The notes beneath the pieces are model-generated. The model had not been told where the DNA came from. It did not search any database and saw nothing but the letters and a program-made list of their open reading frames with translations. Both the position numbers and the translations under genes were made by a program. A stretch of DNA of 34,722 bases from Myxococcales bacterium. GTDB taxonomy: Bacteria; Myxococcota_A; Polyangia; Haliangiales; Haliangiaceae. Location: assembly GCA_024222395.1 (NCBI GenBank), contig JAAEPE010000714.1, forward strand, positions 1 through 34,722, written 5' to 3'. Shown here piece by piece: positions 1 to 7,330 of the stretch. The stretch's first letter is position 1. Every line of letters begins with the position of its first letter.

Positions 1-120
1 CTTCTTAGTTGCGGGCTTCTTAGTTGCGGGCTTCTTAGTTGCGGGCTTCTTAGTTGCGGGCTTCTTAGTTGCGGGCTTCTTAGTTGCGGGCTTCTTAGTT
101 GCGGGCTTCTTAGTTGCGGC
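1..120. repeat. Tandem 15-bp repeat, 8 visible units (PATKK coding)
   Basis: Seven identical units of cttcttagttgcggg start at 1, 16, 31, 46, 61, 76 and 91; an eighth at 106-120 differs only in its last base. On the reverse strand each unit encodes Pro-Ala-Thr-Lys-Lys in the frame of the HTH-EIIA gene. The array continues off the left edge. Perfect identity at synonymous positions, unlike the diverged Lys/Ala units next to it, points to recent slippage expansion or repeat homogenisation. Confidence 0.97.
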
Positions 121-1257
121 CGCCTTCTTGACCGCGGGCTTCTTTGCGACGGCCTTCTTGGCTGCAGGCTTCTTCGTCGTAGCCGCCTTCTTCGCAGCGG
201 GCTTCTTCGTTGCAGCCGCCTTCTTGACCGCAGGTTTCTTTGCGGCGGCGGCCTTCCTCACAGTGGGCTTTCTAGCGGCGGCGGCCTCCTTCTTGGCAGC
301 GGCAGCGGCAGCCTTCTCGAGCTCCTTCGCAGCCTTCTTGATCGCACGAGCCTCTTTGGCGGCTTCGGCTTTGGCTTTGCGAGTTTCTTCTCGCTTCACA
401 CGAGATGCTTCCTTCTTGGCTTCCTTCGCCTGAAACTCTCCTTCCTTCTTTTGCTCATGAAGACGTTTGGCGTTGAGCTTCATGATCTGTCGAAGGCGCT
501 CTTTGGGATCGAATCCTTTCTGAGCCGGGGCGCGCTGGGCGACTTTGGGAATGCTAGTCGCTGAGAGTTCTTCTGCATCGAGTTTCAGCAGGGTCGCGCG
601 CATCTTGATGGGAGACGTGGTCGCGCGCAGCCTGGACACGATTGTCGGGTGACGCATCGTCAACCGTGCGAGACGCCCGAGAATGGGTAGGTGAAGCTTG
701 TCGTATTTGAGACCGAGCAAGAAGAAGATGAACGTCGGCTTGCCGTCCGGTGCACCAAAGTCGATGCCGTCGTAGGAACGACCACAGACGACGAAGGGAC
801 GCTTTAGCTTGCTCGTGTCGCGAGAGCGCGTGTGAAGGAAGGCGATGCCACCTTCCATGGCCGTTGAAGCCAACGTCTCTCGCTCGACCAGAGAGCCGAT
901 GAACCATGGTTTGTCGTTGAGCCACTTCTCGTTGTAGGCGCGAGCTGCGAGTTCTTCGATAGCGCCAAGCGAATCAGGAGCGCGCATATCGTGTATGATC
1001 GCCTCTTGCGGCATTAGATCACCGAGCGGCAATTCCATTCCGTCGATAACATCTTCGAAATCGTCGTACTCACTCTCGAGCTGCTCGGCCAGCCACTTGT
1101 CGATGTCAACGACGCGGAAGCGCCACTCGCCTTCGATTTGTAGGCCTGGAATCTTCTTGTCATCAACCAGCTTGAGCACGGTATTGCGGCCCATGTGAAG
1201 GTACGTAGAAAGCTCGGCGAGAGTCATCAGTCGATCGGTGCTGGTCTTGGGGCTCAT
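1..1257 (-). CDS. HTH (excisionase/MerR-like) - PTS EIIA fusion with Lys/Ala-rich H1-like tail, partial
   Basis: The gene runs off the left edge; 419 codons are visible from ATG 1257, with no stop. Residues 11-60 form an excisionase-type helix-turn-helix (LAELSTYLHMGRNTV, then a WRF...DIDKWL wing typical of this fold). Residues about 80-220 match PTS EIIA type 2 (PtsN/FruA-like): His142 in FLHTRS sits where the phosphorylated His of EIIA lies, followed by GIDFGAPDGKP. Residues about 255-420 are a charged, Lys/Ala/Pro-rich tail (KKPAAKKAA units, then PATKK repeats), like histone H1 or AlgP-type tails that bind DNA. Inference: a DNA-binding regulator whose activity may follow PTS phosphorylation; no target is visible. 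The domain fusion is well supported, the role is not. The tail length is unknown because the gene is cut. Confidence 0.85.
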   Translation of the reverse strand, partial: MSPKTSTDRLMTLAELSTYLHMGRNTVLKLVDDKKIPGLQIEGEWRFRVVDIDKWLAEQLESEYDDFEDVIDGMELPLGDLMPQEAIIHDMRAPDSLGAIEELAARAYNEKWLNDKPWFIGSLVERETLASTAMEGGIAFLHTRSRDTSKLKRPFVVCGRSYDGIDFGAPDGKPTFIFFLLGLKYDKLHLPILGRLARLTMRHPTIVSRLRATTSPIKMRATLLKLDAEELSATSIPKVAQRAPAQKGFDPKERLRQIMKLNAKRLHEQKKEGEFQAKEAKKEASRVKREETRKAKAEAAKEARAIKKAAKELEKAAAAAAKKEAAAARKPTVRKAAAAKKPAVKKAAATKKPAAKKAATTKKPAAKKAVAKKPAVKKAAATKKPATKKPATKKPATKKPATKKPATKKPATKKPATKK

Positions 1258-1399
1258 AGGAGCGGCGACTTTATCTTCCCGGCCTACAGCGAACAAGCGC
1301 TCAGCCCCTGGTAACAAGGCGATCGAGTTCTCGCAAGTCACATCATTTCAATTGCTTAGCTCTGTAGCGTTCCCTACGGTGCTGCGATTGTTGTCTCCT

Positions 1400-1456
1400 A
1401 GCCTGAATCGATCACCTTCGGTGAGAGATTCAGGCTGGTTGACGCCAAAGCGTCAA
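1400..1456. other. Two adjacent hairpins in the intergenic region
   Basis: Hairpin 1 (1400-1436) has 10-bp perfect outer arms (agcctgaatc / gattcaggct), a 2x2 internal mismatch, a 5-bp inner stem (tcacc/ggtga) and a 3-nt loop. Hairpin 2 (1439-1456) has 7-bp perfect arms (ttgacgc/gcgtcaa) and a 4-nt loop. No U-run follows on either strand, so a simple intrinsic terminator is unlikely. The pair lies about 145 bp upstream of the HTH-EIIA start and just before the ISKra4 remnant. It could be a regulatory structure, a REP-like element or part of a mobile-element end. Confidence 0.55.
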
Positions 1457-1518
1457 AGGTTAGGGTGCAGATCTGGCTGTGACAGCTCTTTTTCGGGTTT
1501 TCGGGAATTATCGGTCTG

Positions 1519-2171
1519 TTGCCGCGAGTTAGTAGGGGCATGGCATACAAGGCAAAGCGGCTTCACCTTACCTCTGTTCCAAATTCGAGCTACTCGCCCA
1601 ACAGCGCGCTTGCTAGCTTGAATGGCTTCATGGACGAACGTCGCAAGCAACAGAAGCCGGTAGCAGACTTTGGGGCGTTTGAGGAGGCTCTGCACGAGCG
1701 CGTTATGGGCTTGGAGCGCGAGCTTCTAGCTGAGGAGTTGTCACGAGCGGAGGTCGATGCGGAAGCCCTAGACCGTCGAGCGAAAAGAATGACCGAGGAT
1801 GGTGAGTTCTGATTTCTCGAGTGCAAGGCGCGAATGAGGATTTTGCCGGGGCAAATGACGAAATGAGCAACACTGCAATCGGAAAAGCAGGACCATCAGA
1901 CCGATCATTGTTTACGCTCGGCGGTCTAGACCGAACCATGGGCATGGATAGACGGGCGGTGGACTCCCATGGCAGCCAAGCAGGCGGCCTGGTTGGTCGC
2001 GCAGATAACGCCGGCCACGGGCGAGGAACTTCTCCGGCGAATGGGCAACATGAAACCATCCAAGAGCAGTCTTGAGCGTCTTCCCAAGACCTTGCAGACC
2101 GGCTGGAAGGAACGAACAGAGGCGGTGGAAGCGGAGCTTGGCAGGTCGGAGCATGTGCCGGACAACGCCTC
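1519..2171 (+). pseudogene. ISKra4-family transposase remnant, interrupted by a MITE
   Basis: Positions 1519-1767 encode the N-terminal part typical of ISKra4 transposases (DFGAFEEALHERVMGLE, then LLAEELSRAEVDAEA). After the MITE, 1930-2171 continues in another frame with IDGRWTPMAAKQAAWLVAQ, GEELLRRMGNMKPSKSSLE and RLPKTLQTGW, which are conserved ISKra4 blocks. About 45 codons usually found between the two parts are missing, and everything after VPDNA, including the catalytic region, is gone. The copy is therefore dead. ATG 1519 is the first in-frame start; the conserved part begins nearer 1630. Family assignment is from recalled motifs, without a database search. Confidence 0.75.
1768..1929. 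mobile_element. MITE copy 1 (162 bp, CTAG-bounded)
   Basis: Begins CTAGACCGTCGAGCG and ends CGCTCGGCGGTCTAG. The terminal inverted repeats extend imperfectly to about 28 bp (about 24 of 28 positions pair). An internal hairpin tttgcc-gg-ggcaaa lies near the middle. There is no coding capacity for a transposase. It is nearly identical to the copies at 18604-18766 and 30669-30830. This copy sits in the ISKra4 remnant, so it moved there after that IS arrived. Duplication of TA or CTAG on insertion is consistent with the ends. Confidence 0.88.
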
Positions 2172-2489
2172 GCATACTCGCCGTAGATGATGACGAGATG
2201 GTGCTTACTGCCACCACGAGAATATTCGAGCTTGTGTTTCAAGGTGCAGAAGGCGACAAGTGGCATCGAGGCCCTTGAGGCACTAAAAGAGTCTGGTGTG
2301 CAAATCGATGTCGTGCTAACCGATGTCAATATGCCCGGCGTTAGCGGCATCGATGTTGCTCAGGAAGTCGCATCCACGTGGAGCTCGATCGCTGTGTTGT
2401 TGGTCTCGGGCAGAGAGGCTGGGCACGAAGTACTGATGGGGCTACCACCGTCCTTTGGCCTCCTCCAACAAGCCAGTCCCCTGCAGTAG
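2162..2489 (+). pseudogene. Frameshifted response-regulator receiver domain fragment
   Basis: One frame reads RILAVDDDEMVLTATTRIFEL (first acidic pocket, DDD). A one-base frameshift near 2231 then restores KATSGIEALEALKESG, VVLTDVNMPGVSGIDV (phospho-acceptor Asp in the TDVNMPG block) and AVLLVSGREAG (conserved Thr/Ser strand). The fragment ends at 2489 with FGLLQQASPLQ, probably a second shift or truncation. It fuses abruptly to the ISKra4 remnant near 2160. Inference: the 3' end of a hybrid histidine kinase or response regulator stranded by IS-associated rearrangement. Confidence 0.75.
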
Positions 2490-2567
2490 AGCCTCAAACA
2501 ACTGTGGATATCGAGCATGGAAACCTATCTCCCTGATGCACGCACTAGCGGCGGTCATCGTCTCCTT

Positions 2568-5500
2568 CTAGAGAACCGGGCTACGCTCCTCCGCGACCCT
2601 TGTGCCCAGGTTGCCGTAGCGGTGGTAGTCGTGGCTGATGCTCTGCTCCATCATGTACTGCAAGAGCTCGATACGCCCCTCGCACAAGACTGGTGAGTGG
2701 GCAATGAAGATACCCGTGCCGCCTGTGGACCGAAGTACTAGCTCGGGAACCCGTTCTGCGCTGGCATAACGCACCCGATCGGTTTGAGCTGTGGAAATGA
2801 CCTCCGCAAGCTCCTCATCGCTCTCTTCCACAAACTCTAGCGCCCCTCCCCAAGTGTCGGTCATGACATCCAAGAGGGAGAGGATAGGTGACTCGAGATG
2901 GTGTGGTGCGCTGACGGTGATGCGACATCCGGCGATGCGCGCGGCGCACACTCTAGCAAAAATCTCGAACGCAGAGTCGTCTGGATGCACGCGGATGCGT
3001 TGTGCCCGAACAGGCAGGTAGCGACGAACGTTGTCTTGGCCGAGCAATCGCACGTGGTCGTGCTCCTGGCCAAACTCGCTGGCGTAGGCTGCGTCGTAGC
3101 TCGCAATGGCCCGCAGCACCTTCTGCAACCCATCAGCGGCGACACCTTGGACGTCCGCGCCTGCGGCTCGGCAACGCTTGACGATTCCCTTTCGCAGCCT
3201 ATCCACCTCTGGGTTGGACACGGATTGATCCCCCGCCTCCACCTGCGCAGCATCCTCAAAGCACATGAGTTGAGCCACGTAGTTTGGCCCGCCGGCCTTG
3301 ATGCCCGGGCCGAATGCGCTCTTGCCCATCCCCCCAAAAGGTTGTCGTAGGACGATTGCGCCCGTGGTGCCCCGATTCATGTAGAGATTGCCAGCGAGAA
3401 TCCCCTCTCGCCAGATGGCCTGCTCTCGCTCGTCTAGGCTCTCAATTCCTGATGTGAGGCCAAAGCCAGTTTGATTGACGAGGTCGATGGCGTGTTCGAG
3501 ATCGTCTGCGCGCATCACCGCCAGCACAGGACCGAAAAACTCAGTCATGTGAGTGTAGCTGCCCGCGCTCACATCCCACTTGACTCCAGGGCTCCACAGA
3601 TTTGGATTATCGCCGACGCGCTTTGGCAATACCGCCCAGGACTCTCCCTGTTCCAACTCCTTTTGCGCGCGTTCAAGGTCTCCATCGGGAGGATAGATTG
3701 CAGGGCCCATCTTGGTGCTCAGCTCATAGGCAGAGCCGACATCGATGCTCTTGACCATATCGCAGAGCGTTTGTTTGAAGGTTGGGTCGTCGTAGACTTC
3801 GGCCTCCAGGATCAGAAGCGATGTTGCCGAGCACTTCTGCCCGGCGTGGCCAAACGCAGAACCAACACAGTGCTTTATGGCCTGTTCGCGGTCACTCATT
3901 GCTGTGACTACGGTTGCGTTCTTGCCGCCGGTTTCGGCGATGAGATTCATTTCGGGGCGCACATCGAGCATTCGCAGCGCGGTGTCGGTACCGCCGGTAA
4001 GAATCACGACATTGACAATCTCTGAAGCAACAAGCCTAGCGCCACCAATGGCTCCAGAGCACGGCACGAACTGCAGTGCCTCCTTCGGAACGCCGGCACG
4101 CCAGAAACACTTGCACAGCTCGTACGCCACCAACACAGTGTGAGAAGCGGGTTTGAGTATGACTGTATTGCCGGCGGCCAACGCGGCGGCCACCCCACCG
4201 CACGGAATCGCCACGGGAAAATTCCACGGAGGAACAACGACGACAACGCCCGCAGGCTCGGTCTTCACCGACTCCATCGCTCGAAACTCGCGTGCACTCG
4301 CCGCGTAGTACTCGACAAAGTCGATGGCTTCACTAATTTCCGGATCGCTCTCGGTGAGAATCTTGCCCCCGTCGACCAGCGCGGCGCCCATGAGATCCCC
4401 GCGACCTACTCGCAGCTCTTGCGCAACCTTTGAGAGAATATCTCCTCGTTTCACCTCCCCAAGCTGGTGCCAATTCGACGGATCACGGCGAGCGCAGTCG
4501 AGCGCCTGATCGATTTCATCTTCGGTTGCTTGGCTGTAGCGTCCTACGACAACACCAGGCCTCGACGGGTCGAAGCACGGCTTTGCTGCATCTGAGTTGT
4601 GCGAGTCGTGGCCAGCTATGACCAGGGGAATCTCAGCTGCATCATCGCCGTATCGAGGCTTCCAACGCGCGATAATTGCTTTGGCCCACTCAACGTTATG
4701 AGCCAGAGAGAAGTCGGTATCGGCCTCGTTGCAAAACTCAGAGGTCCGCAAGAGCGCGTCGCGGCACACGGCGACATCGCTCCGCCTATCTTGCGTGCGC
4801 CTGGGAAGCGTCAGTGTGTCCTCAACAAGCGCGAAACTCTCAACGAAATCGGACTCGAGCCCGTTCCAAACATCGCTCCCCACTTCGAGAGAGAAGGCGT
4901 GCCTGAGGAAGTTCTCCGGGCCGGTATTTTCGTCGAGTCGACGAATGAGATAGCCAATGGCGTTTACAAAATCCTCCTTGCGAGTCGCAGGCGCGTATAG
5001 GAGAACGTTGTCAACAAGCTCATGCAGGGCGCGACGCTGATGATTCGCAATGCCCTCAAGCATTTCGAATTGAACCTTGTCTACAACTCCGTTTGAATTG
5101 GCGAGTACGAGACCATAGGAGACGTCGAAGAGATTGTGAGACGCCACCCCGATGCGCACAGCCTCCACATTGCAGGGGGTGAGAGCATATTCGAGCATGC
5201 GCTTGTAGTTGGCATCCGTCTCGGCCTTCGTCCGATATGGAGCTTGTGGCCAGCCCTCGATGGAGGCCTCGACCTTCTCCGACTCCATGTTTGCCCCTTT
5301 GACGATACGAACCGTCACAGGCGCCCCGCCCCTCGCCATGCGCTCTTTGGACCACTCAGTAATTTCATTAAGGACCTCGAAGCTGTCAGGCAAGTACGCC
5401 TGCAATGCGATACCGGCATTGACGCTCTCTAGGCCAGGACGTTCGAGAGTTTGCATGAAGACTCTCGAAGTAATGTCCAAGTCTCGATACTCCTCCATAT

Positions 5501-6257
5501 CGAGATAGACGAATTTGGGCACGATGGTGCCATCAGGACGTTCAAACTCAGAGCGCGCAGATGCCCGATACAGTAGCTCCATGCGATCGGAGAGCACGCG
5601 TATCGCCTTGTCTCGTCCAATTGGGAAGATTTGCGAATACACCGTAGAGATCTTCACGCTGATGCAATCGATCTCCGCCAACTGGAGCGCCGCCAGATAG
5701 GTCTTGAGCCTGGCGCGAGCATCCTCCTCGCCCAATAGAGCCTCCCCAAGATAGTTGACGTTCATGCGTAGTCCGCCGTCTCGGCGACTCTGCAGATGTT
5801 TGACAAGAAGCTCGCTCTCCGCGGGCAAGACAACGTTCGCCGTCTCCTCGCGCATCTTGCCCTTGACCATCGGAATGCTGACACCCGGCAAGTGTCCACC
5901 AAACGACTGAAAGCCCTTGAGCATGGCCCGGTCGAGGACGGAGAAGAACCGGGGTATGCCCTGCACATCTAGGATGTGAATGAGCTGGTCCGCGACACGC
6001 TTGGGTGTTGTGGAACGAAATGCCTGATCGGTGAGCTGCATAAGCGTCGCCCGATCGCCCAGCCCTTCCATCATGCGTTCGAGCTCGCGCTGCTGCCGAC
6101 GCTCTTGAGGCGTCTGCAAATGGGATCCCCGGATTTGCAAGAGGCGCGCGAGCTGGACGGCTTTCTGAACTTCGGGCGCCACCGACGACTTGGGATCGGG
6201 CGCAAGCTCTGCGAGGGTCTCAGCGAGGGACGTGTGGGCGGTATCTTTGGTAGACAT
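2568..6257 (-). CDS. putA: Bifunctional proline dehydrogenase / L-glutamate gamma-semialdehyde dehydrogenase
   Basis: Oxidises proline to P5C with FAD, then P5C/glutamate semialdehyde to glutamate with NAD, feeding proline carbon and electrons into central metabolism. The 1229-residue protein has the PRODH barrel at about 80-470 (MNVNYLGEAL, YLDMEEYRDL, RIVKGAN, YLIRRLDENTGPENFLR) and the aldehyde dehydrogenase domain at about 540-1040 (PPWNFPVAIPCGG; catalytic Glu775 in AETGGKN; catalytic Cys809 in GQKCSA). A C-terminal extension to 1229 is usual for long PutA/RocA forms. No N-terminal ribbon-helix-helix DNA-binding domain is present, so unlike the E. coli protein it is not expected to repress its own gene. 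It stands alone, 163 bp after the sigma-factor gene on the same strand. Confidence 0.95.
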   Translation of the reverse strand: MSTKDTAHTSLAETLAELAPDPKSSVAPEVQKAVQLARLLQIRGSHLQTPQERRQQRELERMMEGLGDRATLMQLTDQAFRSTTPKRVADQLIHILDVQGIPRFFSVLDRAMLKGFQSFGGHLPGVSIPMVKGKMREETANVVLPAESELLVKHLQSRRDGGLRMNVNYLGEALLGEEDARARLKTYLAALQLAEIDCISVKISTVYSQIFPIGRDKAIRVLSDRMELLYRASARSEFERPDGTIVPKFVYLDMEEYRDLDITSRVFMQTLERPGLESVNAGIALQAYLPDSFEVLNEITEWSKERMARGGAPVTVRIVKGANMESEKVEASIEGWPQAPYRTKAETDANYKRMLEYALTPCNVEAVRIGVASHNLFDVSYGLVLANSNGVVDKVQFEMLEGIANHQRRALHELVDNVLLYAPATRKEDFVNAIGYLIRRLDENTGPENFLRHAFSLEVGSDVWNGLESDFVESFALVEDTLTLPRRTQDRRSDVAVCRDALLRTSEFCNEADTDFSLAHNVEWAKAIIARWKPRYGDDAAEIPLVIAGHDSHNSDAAKPCFDPSRPGVVVGRYSQATEDEIDQALDCARRDPSNWHQLGEVKRGDILSKVAQELRVGRGDLMGAALVDGGKILTESDPEISEAIDFVEYYAASAREFRAMESVKTEPAGVVVVVPPWNFPVAIPCGGVAAALAAGNTVILKPASHTVLVAYELCKCFWRAGVPKEALQFVPCSGAIGGARLVASEIVNVVILTGGTDTALRMLDVRPEMNLIAETGGKNATVVTAMSDREQAIKHCVGSAFGHAGQKCSATSLLILEAEVYDDPTFKQTLCDMVKSIDVGSAYELSTKMGPAIYPPDGDLERAQKELEQGESWAVLPKRVGDNPNLWSPGVKWDVSAGSYTHMTEFFGPVLAVMRADDLEHAIDLVNQTGFGLTSGIESLDEREQAIWREGILAGNLYMNRGTTGAIVLRQPFGGMGKSAFGPGIKAGGPNYVAQLMCFEDAAQVEAGDQSVSNPEVDRLRKGIVKRCRAAGADVQGVAADGLQKVLRAIASYDAAYASEFGQEHDHVRLLGQDNVRRYLPVRAQRIRVHPDDSAFEIFARVCAARIAGCRITVSAPHHLESPILSLLDVMTDTWGGALEFVEESDEELAEVISTAQTDRVRYASAERVPELVLRSTGGTGIFIAHSPVLCEGRIELLQYMMEQSISHDYHRYGNLGTRVAEERSPVL

Positions 6258-6420
6258 GGCGATTGAACTATCCAGAGAATAGTCCCCTCAGAGCCTCTCT
6301 GTCATCGCCCCGCTCCACCAGGTGTCATTCTCAGCGGACCGGAGTTGCAATCCGTGGTCCGACAGACCATTGCACGCCAGGGACCAGGCTGCACTCGGCC
6401 CCAAAAAAATCGAGCGTAGC

Positions 6421-7119
6421 TTAGGAGAGGCGGTTGCGAAGCATCGATAGAGCCTGGGTGTGCAGCTGGCACACTCGAGATTCAGTGACGCCCAGAATAG
6501 TTCCAATCTCTCGCAGGGTCAATCCTTCGCGGTAGTAGCAGGAGAGCACCATTTGCTCACGTTCGTCTAGCACCTCCAGGGCGGTGATAAGGGCGGCCTT
6601 GCGGCGCTGTCTCTCCCCAACATTCGCTCCAGTCCTATGCCCGTCTGAGAGCTCTCCACGAAGGTCGTCGAGATGAATCACAGCAGCCTCGCGAATGTTC
6701 GCGTACGCTCGATTGAAGGCCATTTCGCTCATTCCCATTGCTGCGGCTATTTCCGCATCGATGGGGGCGCGTCCAAGTTCAGCTTCCAAATCTCTGGTAG
6801 CTTCAGCGACGCGTCTCGCCCCTTGGCGCGCGCGCCGACTAAGAATGTCGTTCTTGCGCAGGTGATCGAGAATCGCCCCGCGAACACGCTTGGCCGCGAA
6901 CGCCATGAATGGCTCCTGACGCGTCGTGTCGTAACGGGTAGCGGCTTCGGTTAGCCCGAGTAGAGCCGCGGACTCCACATCATCCCGAGAGACCGAGCTC
7001 GGTAGGCGTCGCGCCATCTTACGCGCCATCTTTAGCGCCATCCCAAGGTGCATGATGATGAGCTCGTCACGGTCGCTGATTAGATTCGTCGATAGTTTCT
7101 GTGCTGTTGCATTCTGCAT
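6421..7119 (-). CDS. FliA/WhiG-type RNA polymerase sigma factor (sigma-28 class)
   Basis: A 232-residue sigma-70 family protein of group 3. Region 2 holds SRDDVESAALLGLTEAATRY and the core-binding segment AKRVRGAILDHLRKNDILSR; region 3 is ELGRAPIDAEIAAAMGM; region 4.2 is GLTLREIGTILGVTESRVCQ, the -35 binding helix-turn-helix. ATG 7119 is preferred over the longer reading from 7182 because GGGAGG lies about 10 nt upstream. In this family the factor usually transcribes late flagellar and chemotaxis genes, which fits the che operon 4 kb downstream, but no flagellar gene is in the window and no clear sigma-28 promoter was found before cheA. It could instead control another morphological programme. 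Confidence 0.9.
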   Translation of the reverse strand: MQNATAQKLSTNLISDRDELIIMHLGMALKMARKMARRLPSSVSRDDVESAALLGLTEAATRYDTTRQEPFMAFAAKRVRGAILDHLRKNDILSRRARQGARRVAEATRDLEAELGRAPIDAEIAAAMGMSEMAFNRAYANIREAAVIHLDDLRGELSDGHRTGANVGERQRRKAALITALEVLDEREQMVLSCYYREGLTLREIGTILGVTESRVCQLHTQALSMLRNRLS

Positions 7120-7291
7120 GTGTCTGCTGTCCTCCCGGTTCGGTGTAGTGCGAACCTCGGGCCAAATCGACTTGGCTCGCAACCCCCCGAAAGCGCTCAG
7201 TGTCGCCTATGTAGGCAAAAGCAATGGACTAACTCTGCTGTCATTTCTGACGCCGGGCATGTGGGGAAATTCGGCGGGATCAGCATGCGAC

Positions 7292-7303
7292 GGGCACGTG
7301 CCC
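7292..7303. promoter_or_regulatory. Perfect 12-bp palindrome GGGCACGTGCCC, possible operator
   Basis: A perfect inverted repeat around CACGTG lies between the divergent sigma-factor gene (start 7119) and the membrane-protein gene (start 7331), 28 bp before the latter. Its position fits an operator or dyad binding site, but no further copy was noticed in the window and the binding protein is unknown. Confidence 0.3.
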
Positions 7304-7330
7304 ATGCCCTCTATGAGGTAGGTTTAGTCG

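Noticed and set aside
128..433. Forward-strand 101-codon ORF rich in Phe/Ala
   Set aside because: It is the antisense shadow of the Lys/Ala tail of the HTH-EIIA gene; low-complexity antisense of Lys/Ala codons reads as Phe/Ala.
554..925. 123-codon reverse-strand ORF at the left end
   Set aside because: It is out of frame with the EIIA domain, whose motifs are continuous in the 1257 frame.
6361..6420. T-run (aaaaaaa on the forward strand) after the sigma-factor gene as an intrinsic terminator
   Set aside because: No stable GC-rich hairpin could be found directly before the run, so it was not called as a terminator.
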